From Antedon mediterranea (lineage: Eukaryota; Echinodermata; Crinoidea; Comatulida; Antedonidae): a DNA stretch of 64,000 nt. The stretch spans positions 30,032,912-30,096,911 of the forward strand of contig NC_092675.1 of the NCBI RefSeq assembly GCF_964355755.1, written 5' to 3'. Below are positions 11,113-23,215 of the stretch, piece after piece (position 1 is the stretch's first letter; every line of letters begins with the position of its first letter). Made by a program: the position numbers and the translations under genes. The notes below the pieces were generated by a model. The model worked only from the letters and a program-made list of their open reading frames with translations. It was not told the origin of the DNA and ran no database searches.

Positions 11113-14100
11113 ATGCCAATGAAGGACCAGGCAAGTTTAATTGAAGACCGAATAAGAACGGCTGTCCTGTCTAAAAGAGTTCGGGTTTCTGAGTTCTTTA
11201 AAGACTATGATAGGCTACGATCAGGATACGTAACACGTACGTTTATGCAGTAACATTTTGGCAAACAGTTTACTATGATATGATCATCCATTTTCTTTAA
11301 CAGTCATCAATTTTCATTCATGTTGACTTATTTTTGGTTGCAGGAACAAGATTTACAAGATGTTTGGATCAAAGCTTTGGTATCATTTTAGCTCCTGAAG
11401 ATGAGAATTGCTTACTCAGCAAGTATAACGACAAAAATGATGGAATGATAAATTATCATAGCTTTGCAAATAACATTGAACAAGGTACTGTTAACTAATT
11501 GCATCACCATTATGTTTCCATGAATAGTTTTATTTATTTATACAACTTTCAAACATAAAGATACAAAAAGATTCATAAAGTTAAAATTCTCAAACAGATA
11601 AAAATGTACAAAAATAAATAGAAACATTTTAAAATTCATTAAAAAGGAAAACATTATATAAAAGGACATATAGGTACCAAATATTGCTTATATATAATAA
11701 GTATATTATAATGAGCATTTTATCTATTTAATTTTCTTTTGTTATTCAATTCTTTTAGTTTTTAACCCTCAAGCTATGACTACTGATCCAAGGTACCAAA
11801 CAGTTGAGCCTGATGAATAGTAAGTGCTTTTAACTAATTAATAATAAATTCTGCAACTGCTATTTCATCACTTTCTGAAAGATTATGTAAACAAAATGTT
11901 ATATTATAGTGACAAAGTTGCGGTATTGTCTTGAAATTCATTTATAAAGGTGTCAACATTTTCTAAATTGTTTCTTCTTGGAATCGGAGATTTTCAAGTT
12001 TTCATCAAATCCAAATATGATGTTTTAATTAATGTAATGTCACATAAACAACTTATTTTACTATTTACAGCCTTGGTACTACGCGGTCAGTGCGCCCTCT
12101 CAGTCCAGCTTTTCAACACAAGATAAATCGCGTCTTGCAATCTCTGGCTCCGTACTATAAGTATCATGGGATTAATATTCGTACCAGTTTTGAGGATTTT
12201 GATAAGCACAACATAGGCCTTGTCACCGAGAGTCAAGTAAGTATTTATGATAGCATTATTGACACCTAACAAAGTGTGTTACCCAACCAGAATAGGGATG
12301 TACCCTCTGGAGGTTGGTTGTAATGTTTAAATACATATTTTACCTCATTCTTTTCATGAGTTCTAGTTTCCCATGACCTAGAGGATCGTAGATGAGATAC
12401 AGTGCACAAAGTCCTTCCATATAGGTGAATTAGTAGTTGTACTCATCATGATACGATACACAGGCATATGCCATATATTCTAATTGTGCCTATCTCCTCT
12501 CTGGGCCTGGAGCAGGTAGTATTGGATTACAAGATACCAATATCAAAGCCTCCTGACCTGACGTGAGTGTGTCTCCTAAAAAAAATAAGTACAGTAGTAT
12601 AATTTTATCAACATTATTTCTTATATTTAGTTCTACAGAAGCTTTCCACGTCCTCCAGGCTTGGAAGAGAGCAGCCTTGGGTTACTGGCACGACGATACC
12701 TTGACCCAGCCAAGCCTAGCATGTGTAACTACCTTAATCTGCATCATGACTTAGAGAAGGTTCAAGATCAAACTGAAGACACCTTGTTTGGTTCTGCTCC
12801 TCCTACTTCCTATAACATACCAAGAGAGGTAATAAAGAAAATACTTAAAGATGTCCCCTAAAATGATAATTTTTTTATCATATAAAAAACTGTAATTTAA
12901 AGCAAAAAATGGTCAAATTGGCTGCCAGCGTATGGGTTTTTGGTTGAATTTGACCATTTATGTTGTCATTTTATATGAGAAGGTATTTTATGAAAGGCAT
13001 TAACTTTATTATTCAGGAGATGCAAGATGGAACCACACAACAGATCTTTAACAAAATCCAAGTTGCCGTGCATAAGAACGGTGTACGTACCACTGAATTT
13101 TTTAAAGACCACGACAAATTGCGTAGTGGAGTGATCACAGAGAACCAGTTCACGTGTGGTCTGATGTTGTGCATTGGTAAAGAAGCACACCTTACAAAAG
13201 GAGAAGTGCAACATCTTGTTAACTTCTATAAGACTGATGATGGAAGGGTTCGTTACAAGGATTTTTGTGATTTAATGGAAAATGGTGAGTTTTATTTTAA
13301 AGATGTACTGTCCCCTAAACGTGAAAATTAAGGATTTATGAAATCAAACTATTTCTAATAAAGTTATTCACTTCAGACAAAAATAGATATTTCACTTCAA
13401 ATTTTACAATTTTTGTCAGACAGCTGTTGTTTTTTTTTTCCTAAAATGTCATATTTTGCTATAATTTTACTTTTTGTTATTAATTAAAATTCTGACTATT
13501 TATTTCAAAGCATTTAATGAACCACATCTTGAAAAGAAACCGGAATTTGAGGTCGTTCGTCCACCGCTAGGAGCCCTCTCTCGAACCTTGAACCCATTGT
13601 CTGAACGAGAAGAAGAACGTATACAAGTGGTGCTTAAGGCTTTGTCGGAAGATGTTAAGCAACGACGATTGATGATGATTCCATACTTTAAAGATTTTGA
13701 CAGAGTAAGTGCTAAGATCAAACTTACTGACTAAAAGAATATTGAAAGCTCTGTCTACACTATCAAATTTTATGTGACAAAAAATGTGATGTACCCATAT
13801 ATGAACATGATGATGTCATATCATACCATATTTGGGAATATCACTACCATATTTGAGCACATCACACTTTTTTTGTCAAATTAGTTTGATAGTGTAGACA
13901 GAGCTTTACTGACTAAAAGAATATTAAGTAAAACAAATTCATTGAGTTTGTGGAAAATCTGGTTTTAGAGAGTTTACTGAAATTACCAAAAAATCAATAA
14001 ATAAATCACACAAAGTTGTTACCACTTGTTAAATGTCACTTTCTAATATTGATGTTCTTTCTTTTCAGAGTAAAGCTTACACACGCAATGTTACTAAACA

Positions 14101-17100
14101 GCAGTTTGGCCGTATTCTTCATTTCCTATCATTGAATGTTGAACCGGAAGACTTGAATCTGTTGTGTAGAAAGTTTGAGGTTCCATTAAGTGGCGATATT
14201 AATTATCCTGCATTTGTTCAAAGTGTTGATAATGGTAAATTTATTTGTAATTCTTTTATAACATCATCTTTATTTATCGTTTCCGAAATGTATTTTTTTG
14301 TCTTGTTCTGTTGAAAAGTATTTTTTATTAGTTAACAATACAAATTGAGAATTATCTTTGATTCATTTGTCTACAACTCCACAAACACTTAAGCTAAACT
14401 TAATTAACACTTTTTTTTATAGATGTATAATATATTATATATAATACTACATAATATTAAAAACTTGTAACATGTGCACGACCCCAGGGAAAGAATAACC
14501 ATGAGCTTATTTGGGCCTCAGTGAATTTATCGGATTGGGTAGAAGTAACTATTAGTTTGTTCTTATTGTTTAGAATTTATTGGTTTCACAATGGAATCAG
14601 GTGATAAGCAGAGAGTGGAGGATGCGAGTGTGCTGTACACTGACATACCTGTAGACTCTAGCAATGTTGACATAGAGCATCTCAAAGCATCCATACGGCA
14701 TTTTGTACTTACTAACAGAATCAGGGTGAGAACAATGTCATCGGGTTCTGTGGATGACGGTTTTACTATTTTGGTGATAATGATATGGTGATGATGTGGT
14801 GATGATATGGTGATGATGTGGTGATGATATGGTGATGATGTGGTGATGATGTGATGATGATGTGGTGATGATATGGTGATGATGTGGTGATGATGTGGTG
14901 ATGATATGGTGATGATGTGGTGATGATGTGGTGATGATGTGGTGATGATGTGGTGATGATGTGATGATGATATGGTGATGATATGGTGATGATGTGGTGA
15001 TAATAATGTTGTGATGATAATGTTGTGATGATAATGTGGATGTATTCTTTACTAAAATTGGAATACTGAACATAGTAAAACTTCATTACTCCTTTCAGGC
15101 AATTTAATTTAATGTGGGAAAGATAGCTATGTTCAAATTTTCCATATTTTTTATATTTAGATAGTCTGCTTTTTTTGCCAGTTTTAGACAATTGATGGTG
15201 TACTGTATGTGGTGATGATCAAAATGTATTGATCAAGTTATAATAATATGTAAGAGCAAGGTGATCAACTTAATATTTTTTGTTTTGTTTGAAGGTTTGT
15301 GAATACTTTCAAGATTTTGATTCACTGCGTGGACATTCAATCCCTCGTAGCCAGTTCATCATGGGTTTGACTTCACTAGGAATGGAAGATATCACAAAAC
15401 CTGAATGTAAAGCTCTCTGTGATCACTATGCTAACCCCAAAAAGACCGACCAGGTCCTCTGGAAGTTGTTTGAAAAAGATATTGAAACTGGTAAGAAGAC
15501 TTTTAAATCATTTAAAAATGTTCAATCCTCAGAAAAAATGTGAAATCAGATCGGCTGAGGTGATTTGAGCCATTAAATTTTGTTCTTAGAAGTACATATT
15601 TTTGTTTACAGCTTTTACTCAAGTTCTTCCAAATTTGGAGAAAACGCCAACAAGCCATGTTCCTCCACATTCAGTTTACCTCATGAAGAAGCCTGGAACA
15701 ATGGATTGGTCAACAGCTGATCTCGGACAAGTAAAACTTGTTGATGAAGCAATGGAAAGGATGCAACAACGAGCCAATCAACGTAGAGTTCTCACAAAAC
15801 CGTGCTTCCAAGACTTTGACCCTCACAACCTTGGAATCGTTACCAACTCTCAGTTCCGCCAGTGTTTGACGTATCTTGGTCTGACGGCTTCCGAGTTTGA
15901 AATGTCTGCCTTGGAGAGCAAATATTCCAACAACATGGGATTTAATTATGTCAGATTCCTTGAGGACTTACAGCCTTCCCAAAAGCCTGAGCTGAAATAC
16001 ACAGAAAGATTAGAGGTACTTCGCAAGGTCAATTCCAATACAAGTTCACTCGAGCAAAATCCTTTGACGGACTTCGAAAGCATTATGACTAAAATTAAGA
16101 CCAAGGTAAACTATTAACAATTTACTTAACCAATAAATAAGAATTGATTTTATAATTTAATTATATAATCATGGTTATTCAAAGAAATTCTGTATAACCA
16201 TACCACACCAAGAATTTTAATTTTTTTAGTTACAAGACCAAGGTAGATTATTAAAAATTTACAAAACCAATAAATATTAAGAAATGATTTTCTAAAAATT
16301 GACTTCATATAATCATGGAGGTTTTACTAGTTTTATAGTTCCATGATATAATCATGGTTGTTCAAAAAAATCCTAATAATATTTGTTAGATGGTTCTTTT
16401 TTTTCCATTATATTTATTTAAGACAAGCGAAGATATGAGCACTGTAAATTCCATTATATTTGATAATAAAAGGAATCTGTATACCGTACCAGAACAAGAA
16501 TGTTAATTAAGTTGCGTATCACAAATTTATCAAAAATATCAAATATCCTTTGTCTTATGTTTCAATGAAAGGTTTCTATCTTTGTACTTGTGCAGGTTAG
16601 TAAACAACGTATACGAGTTCTTGAATTCATGCGAGATTATGACAAGCTAAGAACAGGCAGAATGCTCAAGACTTTGTTTCAACGTGCTTTAGATCTAGCC
16701 AACCTTGGACTGCTGCCCACTGAAGTTGATGTCCTAGCAACTGTGTAAGTATATTGAAAATAAATATTCTCATGGTTCCATATTTAACAAAATGTTAAAC
16801 TGGTATATATGAATATTTATTGTTTGATTCCAACAGTGGAGAGATTCACTATATGACAACAAATAATTCTTGGTCCTCTCTCCATGATGGTTGTCACATA
16901 ATGCTTTGTATTTCTTTTTTTTTTATTGTATGTATATGTTTCAGGTTGTCTGAAAAAGTTGAATGAATGAATATTGGGAATTTGCCCTACAAATTAAATT
17001 TAATAATAACAAAACTGATTCTGTCATTATTTTGTAAAATTTCTAAAATATGTCCTTGTTTCTGGTACATCTTCTTGTAAAAATCACTTGGTTAAAAAAA

Positions 17101-18094
17101 ATAATATTTCACTTGTCCTTACACAACTATTTTTCTTTTAAGTTATCAACTTTTAACATGGAATATGATAGTTATGAGTAATACATATTGTAAAGGTGAA
17201 TTTTTACAATCTTTTTTTTTTCTATTTCTAGATATGAGTGTCCAACGAATCCTGATTGTGTACAGTACCTTTTGTTCTCCGATGAGATTGAAAGTATATT
17301 CACATTGAAGAATCTTGAAAAAGCACCAGAAGTGACACCAACACAGTTCATCCCACCGGTGGAAGTAGACCAAAACATCTTGTCACCCGAAGCTGAAGCA
17401 ATGTTGATGCGAACTATGAGGAGATTGGCAGAAAAGGTGAGATGATGAGCACTTCTAAATGGAATAAATGTTGTGTTTAGATGGATAGAAATAACCAATT
17501 AGTTTAATTAAGTTAATCTCCAATGATGTTAAATATCCATATTTATCTTTTTATTTAATATGTTTTTATAGTTATGTAGTTAATGGTGGTATTCTTTGAT
17601 ATTTTTGTATAATAACAGAACTTTTCTTTTGTAATTTTAATGTATTTATTAAAGGAAATTGATAAATCCCTCTTCTTAATGTGTTTTAGAAGAAGTCAAC
17701 AATTCTCTGCTAAAAGATGTTTCTATTTTTAAAAATTATATTTGGCCAACTATTGCGAGTGTAGTACTAGTACACTGTATTGTTGAAAATGAGTTGATTT
17801 GTTTATGTTTTAATAGCATGTGTATATTTGTTTATCTTTAAGGTTCGACAACGGCGTATTCAACTATTTCCATTGTTTGAAGACTATGACCGCGTTCACA
17901 ATGGCACAGTTTCAGGATCTCAACTTATTCGTGTACTCAGTGAACTTGACTTAGGATCCTTAGTGAACAACAGCGAATTATGCAGCTTGTGCGAGAAATT
18001 TAACGTAAAAGTTGGCGGGAAACATGATGTTGATTATATCGCCTTCTGCAATATGATTTACCAGTTAGCCAAATTTGAAGTTGGGAAACCGTAA
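11113..18094 (+). CDS. multi-EF-hand-like repeat protein, 14 coding exons, 921 aa
   Basis: Coding exons: 11113-11236, 11344-11484, 11759-11819, 12071-12236, 12631-12828, 13017-13284, 13511-13704, 14069-14234, 14574-14725, 15295-15490, 15612-16105, 16596-16744, 17232-17436, 17843-18094; all phases join. The ATG at 11113 is 11 bp after an acceptor, so an untranslated exon lies upstream. The protein has about eight units of ~65-75 residues: a basic QRR/KRVR helix, an F-x-D-[YF]-D box, a short G-[YIT]-V loop, then a second helix pair ending in (I/V)-x-Y-x-x-F. Unit starts are near residues 20, 135, 250, 370, 480, 590, 720 and 840. The loops keep an early Asp and the Gly but often lack the last Glu, so calcium binding is doubtful. 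No signal peptide or membrane segment. I know no vertebrate symbol for it; EFCAB-type ciliary proteins are a possible relation. Confidence 0.88.
13724..13925. mobile_element. 150-bp MITE family, copy 4, inside a 20-bp direct repeat
   Basis: The element (about 13744-13905) has AAGCTCTGTCTACACTATC at its left and the inverse at its right. TTACTGACTAAAAGAATATT occurs at 13724-13743 and again, perfectly, at 13906-13925, directly flanking it. It sits 20 bp past the exon 7 donor of the EF-hand gene. Confidence 0.85.
14768..15035 (+). repeat. TGATGATGTGG/TGATGATATGG microsatellite in an intron
   Basis: A compound TGATG-based array of about 270 bp with TGG and ATGG variants. It lies in intron 9 of the EF-hand gene, starting ~45 bp after the exon 9 donor. 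The His/Ile/Thr/Ser-rich frames on the other strand are repeat artefacts. Confidence 0.92.
16098..16390 (+). repeat. local duplication copying the exon 11 splice donor
   Basis: The end of exon 11 plus intron start (AGACCAAG|GTAAAC, 16098 onward) is repeated at about 16235 as AGACCAAG|GTAGAT. Both are followed by similar sequence (TTATT.A.AATTTAC, then ACCAATAAATA, then ATATAATCATGG). The second copy keeps a GT donor and is preceded by a pyrimidine-AG. Extending exon 11 through the first donor reaches a stop after three codons. Confidence 0.7.
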
Positions 18095-18240
18095 TTGACT
18101 TTTTTCACATTGAAGGAATAACTAAGTTGTCAAACAATAAATTTGAATGGCTTTCATGTGTATGTACATTGAGTGGTAATGTTTTATTTTCAGGCGCTGT
18201 GTAAATAAAAAGATTTCATTAATTGATAAGTATAATATTT
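18091..18240 (+). other. alternative 3' end of the EF-hand gene and poly(A) signals
   Basis: The TAA stop lies inside a possible donor (AAACC|GTAATT, 18090/18091). An acceptor TTATTTTCAG ends at about 18193. Joining them would replace the stop by about 17 further codons, beginning Arg-Cys-Val-Asn. AATAAA occurs at 18136-18141 and 18204-18209. The unspliced stop is the simpler reading. Confidence 0.4.
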
Positions 18241-20560
18241 AAAAAGTTAGTTTAGAACTGTAATCACTAGATGAATATGGAAGATAGTGTTATAACTTCT
18301 GCAAACATGTTTCCATCAATTTGAGAGCAAGAAACAATTCAAGAAACAGAATCGATAAAATGAAGATGATTATACAAAATATTTTATTTTTTATACAAAA
18401 TATATTTGATTTTGAAAGAATGAACAAATTAATGTAACACGCTGTGAGTAGCTAGTTTATTTCTAATGTGTAGAGGGCGCTTTAAATACTACTGTCTTTC
18501 TTCTTTGTCTTTCTTCCATTAATGAACGATTATTAAACATTAATCAAAATGCAAAATGCTTTCCACCAATAACAATGTATTGTTTTTATTTTATTGTAAT
18601 TAAATGCATCTTAGACAGGTATTATAATTATATTCAGTCAAATATTTAGGAAAAAATATGTTCACATAATAATACTTAAATGAGGTATTTTTATACAACT
18701 AGAGACGAGGTAGAAGTGATGCCAACAGCAGGCCAGGAACTCTGCAAATTAGCTGCCGTAGGATAATTCAGAATATAATGAAGAACATAAAAAGCATTTA
18801 TAAAATCAATTATAATCCTGATAAAAATTATATGATCTCTGATGATGATGATATATGATCTCTGATGATGAAGATGATGATTATATATATATGATCTCTG
18901 ATATATGATCTCTGATGATGAAGATGATGATTATAATCTTGGTTTCATCTAAAGACAAAGGTTAAAAAGTATCTGATTTGAATGAGTTAATTATTGATGT
19001 AATTAAGCGGAATCAGTTAAACATACCTCCATGGTTAACCAAGGCCATAATTAACTTGGTTAAACCATAGAGATATTGTTCACTATAATATCTCTATGGT
19101 TAAACCACAGAAACTATCGGTTAATTTTTGCTACAGAAACGCTAGGTATATTTTTATTTATTAGTATCCATAAAAAATAAATAGTATGTATTTTTTAGAT
19201 TCAATAAATCAAATCAATGTGCGGAGCAAAGTGTTATTCGTGCGCGCCAGCGGTTGGCTCAGCAGCCGCGCCGCCGATAGCTACAGTGTGTGCGCGCCGG
19301 CCTTTGTACGTTGCGAAGAAGTAACGGTATTCCCAACACTTATTGGCCCATTTTGTTTACATGTGTTTGGTGATTCTTCTGTATAAAACTAAATGTTTTG
19401 TGTGAATAAAGCAACAAAAAAATTATAATTATCCGGCTTGCCACAAGAGATTCAGTTTAAAGTGCACGGTAGGTAGACCTAGTCTAGGCTTATAATTAAT
19501 TTGTATAAGGGCCTAAAACTGTATAGAAATTATTAATTTTTTGTGAAAGAAAAATGTGTTCAAGATATTATTGTTATTGTCCCGGTCATTTGATACTTTT
19601 CGTTCCAAAGAAAAGAAGGATAGGCCTAGGCTAAGCCTACGTGAATCTAGTCTTTAATTAAATAATAATTTACTTGGAAAACTAAACACTTTGGAAATAA
19701 TGGCACGTATAGGCCTAGGCTACGCTTCTAGATACGAGAGGCGCGTCCACCAGAGTAATTCTTAAGTTTAACGGCCTATGCCTAGGGCCTATTTACATGC
19801 CATTTTAATGTAACATAATGAGTTATCCACTTTGACCAAAATCGAAGATTGGCTTCCATTCAATAATGGGTTTTTTTAATTGAATTTTAACCATGGTTAT
19901 TTTATAAGTGAATTAGTGAAGTGAAGCCTAATTGATCAAATTCAATTTCGGTATATAGGCCTAGGATAGGCTAATAATTTATTCGGAAAACGCTTTTTGA
20001 ACAGCGGCACACATAATAATGGTGCATCCTTAAAACAATTAAACATACAATATAAAAAAATATGAGTATAAAAAATAAAGGTAGACTAGATTAAAAGGAT
20101 TATAATATTCTGATAAAACGGAAGTTCGATAAAACCAAGTTCAAAATAAACTGTAATACTAATACCAATTAAATGCAACCCACATACATAACCTTGGACA
20201 CTAAATTAGCATATCAATTAGTGTATGAACAAAGGGATATACAGTAGGCCTACTTAGAATCTATGTTAATATATACACACTCTTGATACACAGTGTCTAC
20301 CAGCAAAAAAAAATAAATAAGGAACAATAGGAACCCAACTTAGGGACATCAATATAAACAGGAAAGCATAGATTAGGTTAATTCAGCTGTAGAGAATTAT
20401 TCGATGACTGTAAACAGAATTGATAAAAATACAGTATCTCCCTCTATGTCAAAGAATAGTTCTGTTTTGTTTGCGAACGGCGGCCAAAAAAGCAGGCAAC
20501 CAAAATAATAATAAAACGACAATACAACGGTGTAGGATCGATCGGAGAAAGCGATGAATT
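18241..20560. other. intergenic, no gene recognised
   Basis: AT-rich, with GATGATGA/TGATCTCTGA simple repeats at 18835-18935 and a perfect 14-bp hairpin at 19064-19100. A CpG-rich block lies at about 19215-19330 (GTGCGCGCC twice), the only promoter-like composition here. It could be the promoter and untranslated exon of a gene to the right, possibly gene A, but nothing in the sequence proves it. Confidence 0.35.
19064..19100. repeat. perfect 14-bp hairpin
   Basis: ACCATAGAGATATT and AATATCTCTATGGT are separated by a 9-bp loop. GGTTAAACC-type bases outside the stem add further pairing. It may be the remnant of a small inverted-repeat element. Confidence 0.75.
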
Positions 20561-20567
20561 TTAATTT

Positions 20568-20999
20568 AAATGACGATATTAAACTGGCGGCCGCCAACTA
20601 AAGCGTCCGCTTCGACCATGATTGACGAGCCTTTATCCAGGGAGATGTGTACCCTGCTTTATCTCTGTGGTAACATACCAACGTTGGAACAAAACCTCTT
20701 TGTCCAAATCTCCAGTAATCCTAGCAATAGCAGCCTTAAACAATACGACTTACCGTTCCCGCCAAAGTCATCATTAATTAATGAATAATATCAAATGATG
20801 ACTTTGGCGGGAACGGTAAGTCGTATTGTTTAAGGCTGCTATTGCTAGGATTACTGGAGATTTGGACAGAGGTTTTGTTCCAACGTTGGTATGTTACCAC
20901 AGAGATAAAGCAGGGTACACATCTCCCTGGATAAAGGCTCGTCAATCATGGTCGAAGCGGCCGCTTTAGTTGGCGGCCGCCAGTTTAATATCGTCATTT
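20568..20999. repeat. long inverted repeat (two ~206-bp arms, 20-bp spacer)
   Basis: The arms 20568-20774 and 20795-20999 are near-perfect reverse complements; I count only a few substitutions and one 2-bp indel (CTCTTTGTCC against CTCTGTCC). The arms are GC-richer than the flanks and contain GGCGGCCGCC. Both arms read outward-in as ATGATTGACGAGCC with a short open frame, but the 2-bp indel shifts one copy, so there is no sign of coding constraint. A related CG-rich fragment lies at 23553-23592. A transcript through it would fold into a 200-bp duplex. Confidence 0.9.
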
Positions 21000-21369
21000 G
21001 TATTGAACGCCACGTGCGCTTTAATCTTTGATTGTCGTTGTCAACGCCATGGCCTATGGCGAGTTGAGTTACAGCTGCTGTATGTATGGTCAAATGGTCA
21101 AACCAATAAATATAAGCCAAATCATGTACTATCGAATCTTTATATTTCTATAATAATTAAGCTTGCCTGCCGATAAATCAATGTATATTTTTTATTTGTA
21201 TTTTAATATTAACTAACTAAATATATTTACATATAGGCCTACTATCGAATCATTAATAATTTACGATTGCATCATAATCTACATCCATACTATTGAACCT
21301 TTATGTCTCATCATTTACGTACTATTTATTTGTTTACTTATATCTCTTGACCCGACGTTTCTTGAGCAC

Positions 21370-22110
21370 TCTCCAATCGAATCTTTATACAGTATTGCAT
21401 TAATAATTTACGTACGGTATTGCCGAATATTTATATCATTTACATCTATCGAATCTTCATACAGTATTGCAATAATAATTTACGTACGGTATTGCCGAAT
21501 CTTTATATCTCATTTACATACTATCGAATCTTTTTACAGTATTGCAATAATAATTTACGTACGGTATTGCCGAATATTTATATCTCATTTACATATTATC
21601 GAATCCTTAATACAGTATTGCATTAATAATTTACGTACGGTATTGCTGAATCCTTATATCTCATAGAATCTTTTTACAGTATTGCAATAATAATTTACGT
21701 ACGGTATTGCCGAATCTTTATATCTCATTTACATACATCGAATCTTTATACAGTATTGCATTAATAATTTACGTACAGTATTGCCGAATTTTTATATCTC
21801 ATTTACATCGAATCTTTATACAGTATTGCAATAATAATTTACGTACGGTATTGTCGAATCTTTATATCTCATTTAGGCTACATCGAATCTTTATACAGTA
21901 TTGCAATAATAATTTACGTACGGTATTGCCGAATCTTTATATCTCATTTACATCGAATCTTTATACAGTATTGCAATAATAATTTACGTACGGTATTGCC
22001 GAATCTTTATATCTCATTTACATCGAATCTTTATACAGTATTGCAATAATAAAGTTACGTACGGTAGGCCTATTGCCGAATTTTTATATCTCGTTTACAC
22101 TGTACTATCG
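21370..22110 (+). repeat. ~70-bp AT-rich satellite array, about nine copies
   Basis: Each unit contains ATCGAATCTTTATACAGTAT, then TGCAATAATAATTTACGTAC, then GGTATTGCCGAATCTTTATA. It holds a half-unit repeat of CGAATCTTTATA. Copies differ by small indels, and a diverged start reaches back to about 21240. Short frames through it are repeat-derived. Confidence 0.9.
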
Positions 22111-22353
22111 AATCTTGTTTTTATTGAATAGTAATAGGGTGTGTTATACATTTAAGTGTTATTCCATTGTAATACATTGTTTGTGTTTTCAATAAAGCAA
22201 CGCCTGAAGACGAAAACGCGACCTTCTACAGCACTATTCCTGGCCGGCCGCCAGTCGAGTTATTAGCAGAAATTCGCGTAATTAATTACCGTACCGTACA
22301 GAGAGACACTTACAGTACTTGTCCCCCAGCCATTGTTGCTCGCTTCGCTCGCA

Positions 22354-22366
22354 CCCCCCCCCCCCC
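22354..22366 (+). repeat. 13-base poly-C run beside a CTCGCTTCGCTCGC palindrome
   Basis: A run of C follows GCTCGCTTCGCTCGC. In this AT-rich neighbourhood it stands out and could be a sequencing or assembly weak point. Confidence 0.8.
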
Positions 22367-22574
22367 ATTATAAATGCTGCATATAACGGGCCTGCTTGCA
22401 TCTTATTTTATTATTTAAAACGCATCAATATTTATATATCTGAAGGTATAAAATAATTTAGGATATTAAATAAATAAATTGAGGTCATCATGTTATTGTA
22501 ATTAAATTATGTTTGCGAACACGTACTACTTACAGTAGTTACTTTACAATAACAAATATATATATTTTCATAGT

Positions 22575-23215
22575 CATAGTCATAGTCATATATACTTTAT
22601 TGTCCATTTAAAAAACAGAAATGTGATTTGAAAACTGGCAAAATACAAAAATATAAAATACAATTTACAAAAACACACACAAAAAGTTAAGAGGCTAAAA
22701 ATTGTTAAAATTAGATAAAAATTATCGGTTACATTTTACCTTTGTACTCTGGAGTTATATAAGTGTATAGCATTAGGTACAAACGAGCACCTAAACCGTT
22801 TTGTTTTGGTATTAAGTGCACGTAGTCTTATGCCAGAATTCATGAGAGCAAATTGTTTGTGAAGAGGATGTGTTTCATCATCAATGATACTTTTTACTTT
22901 TTTTAACACATTTTCTTTATACAAGGATTCAACATCAGGTAAGTGCTCTCCTACTAGTCTAATTGCTCTATTTCCTATTCGATTAAGTTTAATTTTATCT
23001 TTTTGCATTGTATTCCCATAAAAACAAACATTACAAAAAAGTATTACACTGAGAATTACAGAGTTATAAAACAATTTAAGTATAGTTTTGTCAATTTGTA
23101 GGTAGGCCTACTTCATTTTTCTTAAAATAAACATCCTTTGGTTGGCTTTGCATGTGGCTTTATTTACATTATTTATCCAATTTAGCTTATTGTCAATTAA
23201 TTTTGATATACTTTA
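22575..23215 (-). pseudogene. CR1/L2-like LINE, decayed 3' fragment of the reverse transcriptase ORF
   Basis: The minus frame reads a typical non-LTR ORF2 C-terminus: IDNKLNWINNVNKATCKANQ upstream, a stop near 23110, then FYNSVILSVILF, NRIGNRAIRLVGEHLP and KQFALMNSGIRLRALNT at 22736-23074. The element ends with AATAAAGTATATATGACTAT and repeats of ATGACT (plus strand CATAGTCATAGTCATA near 22570). Short 3' tandem repeats instead of poly-A are typical of CR1/L2 LINEs. It has at least one internal stop and lacks the catalytic core. Confidence 0.8.

Noticed and set aside
14738-15191. His/Ser/Thr-rich minus-strand frames
   Set aside because: They are translations of an intronic TGATGATGTGG microsatellite.
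21420-21979. Tyr/Ile/Leu-rich plus-strand frames
   Set aside because: They are translations of the AT-rich ~70-bp satellite.
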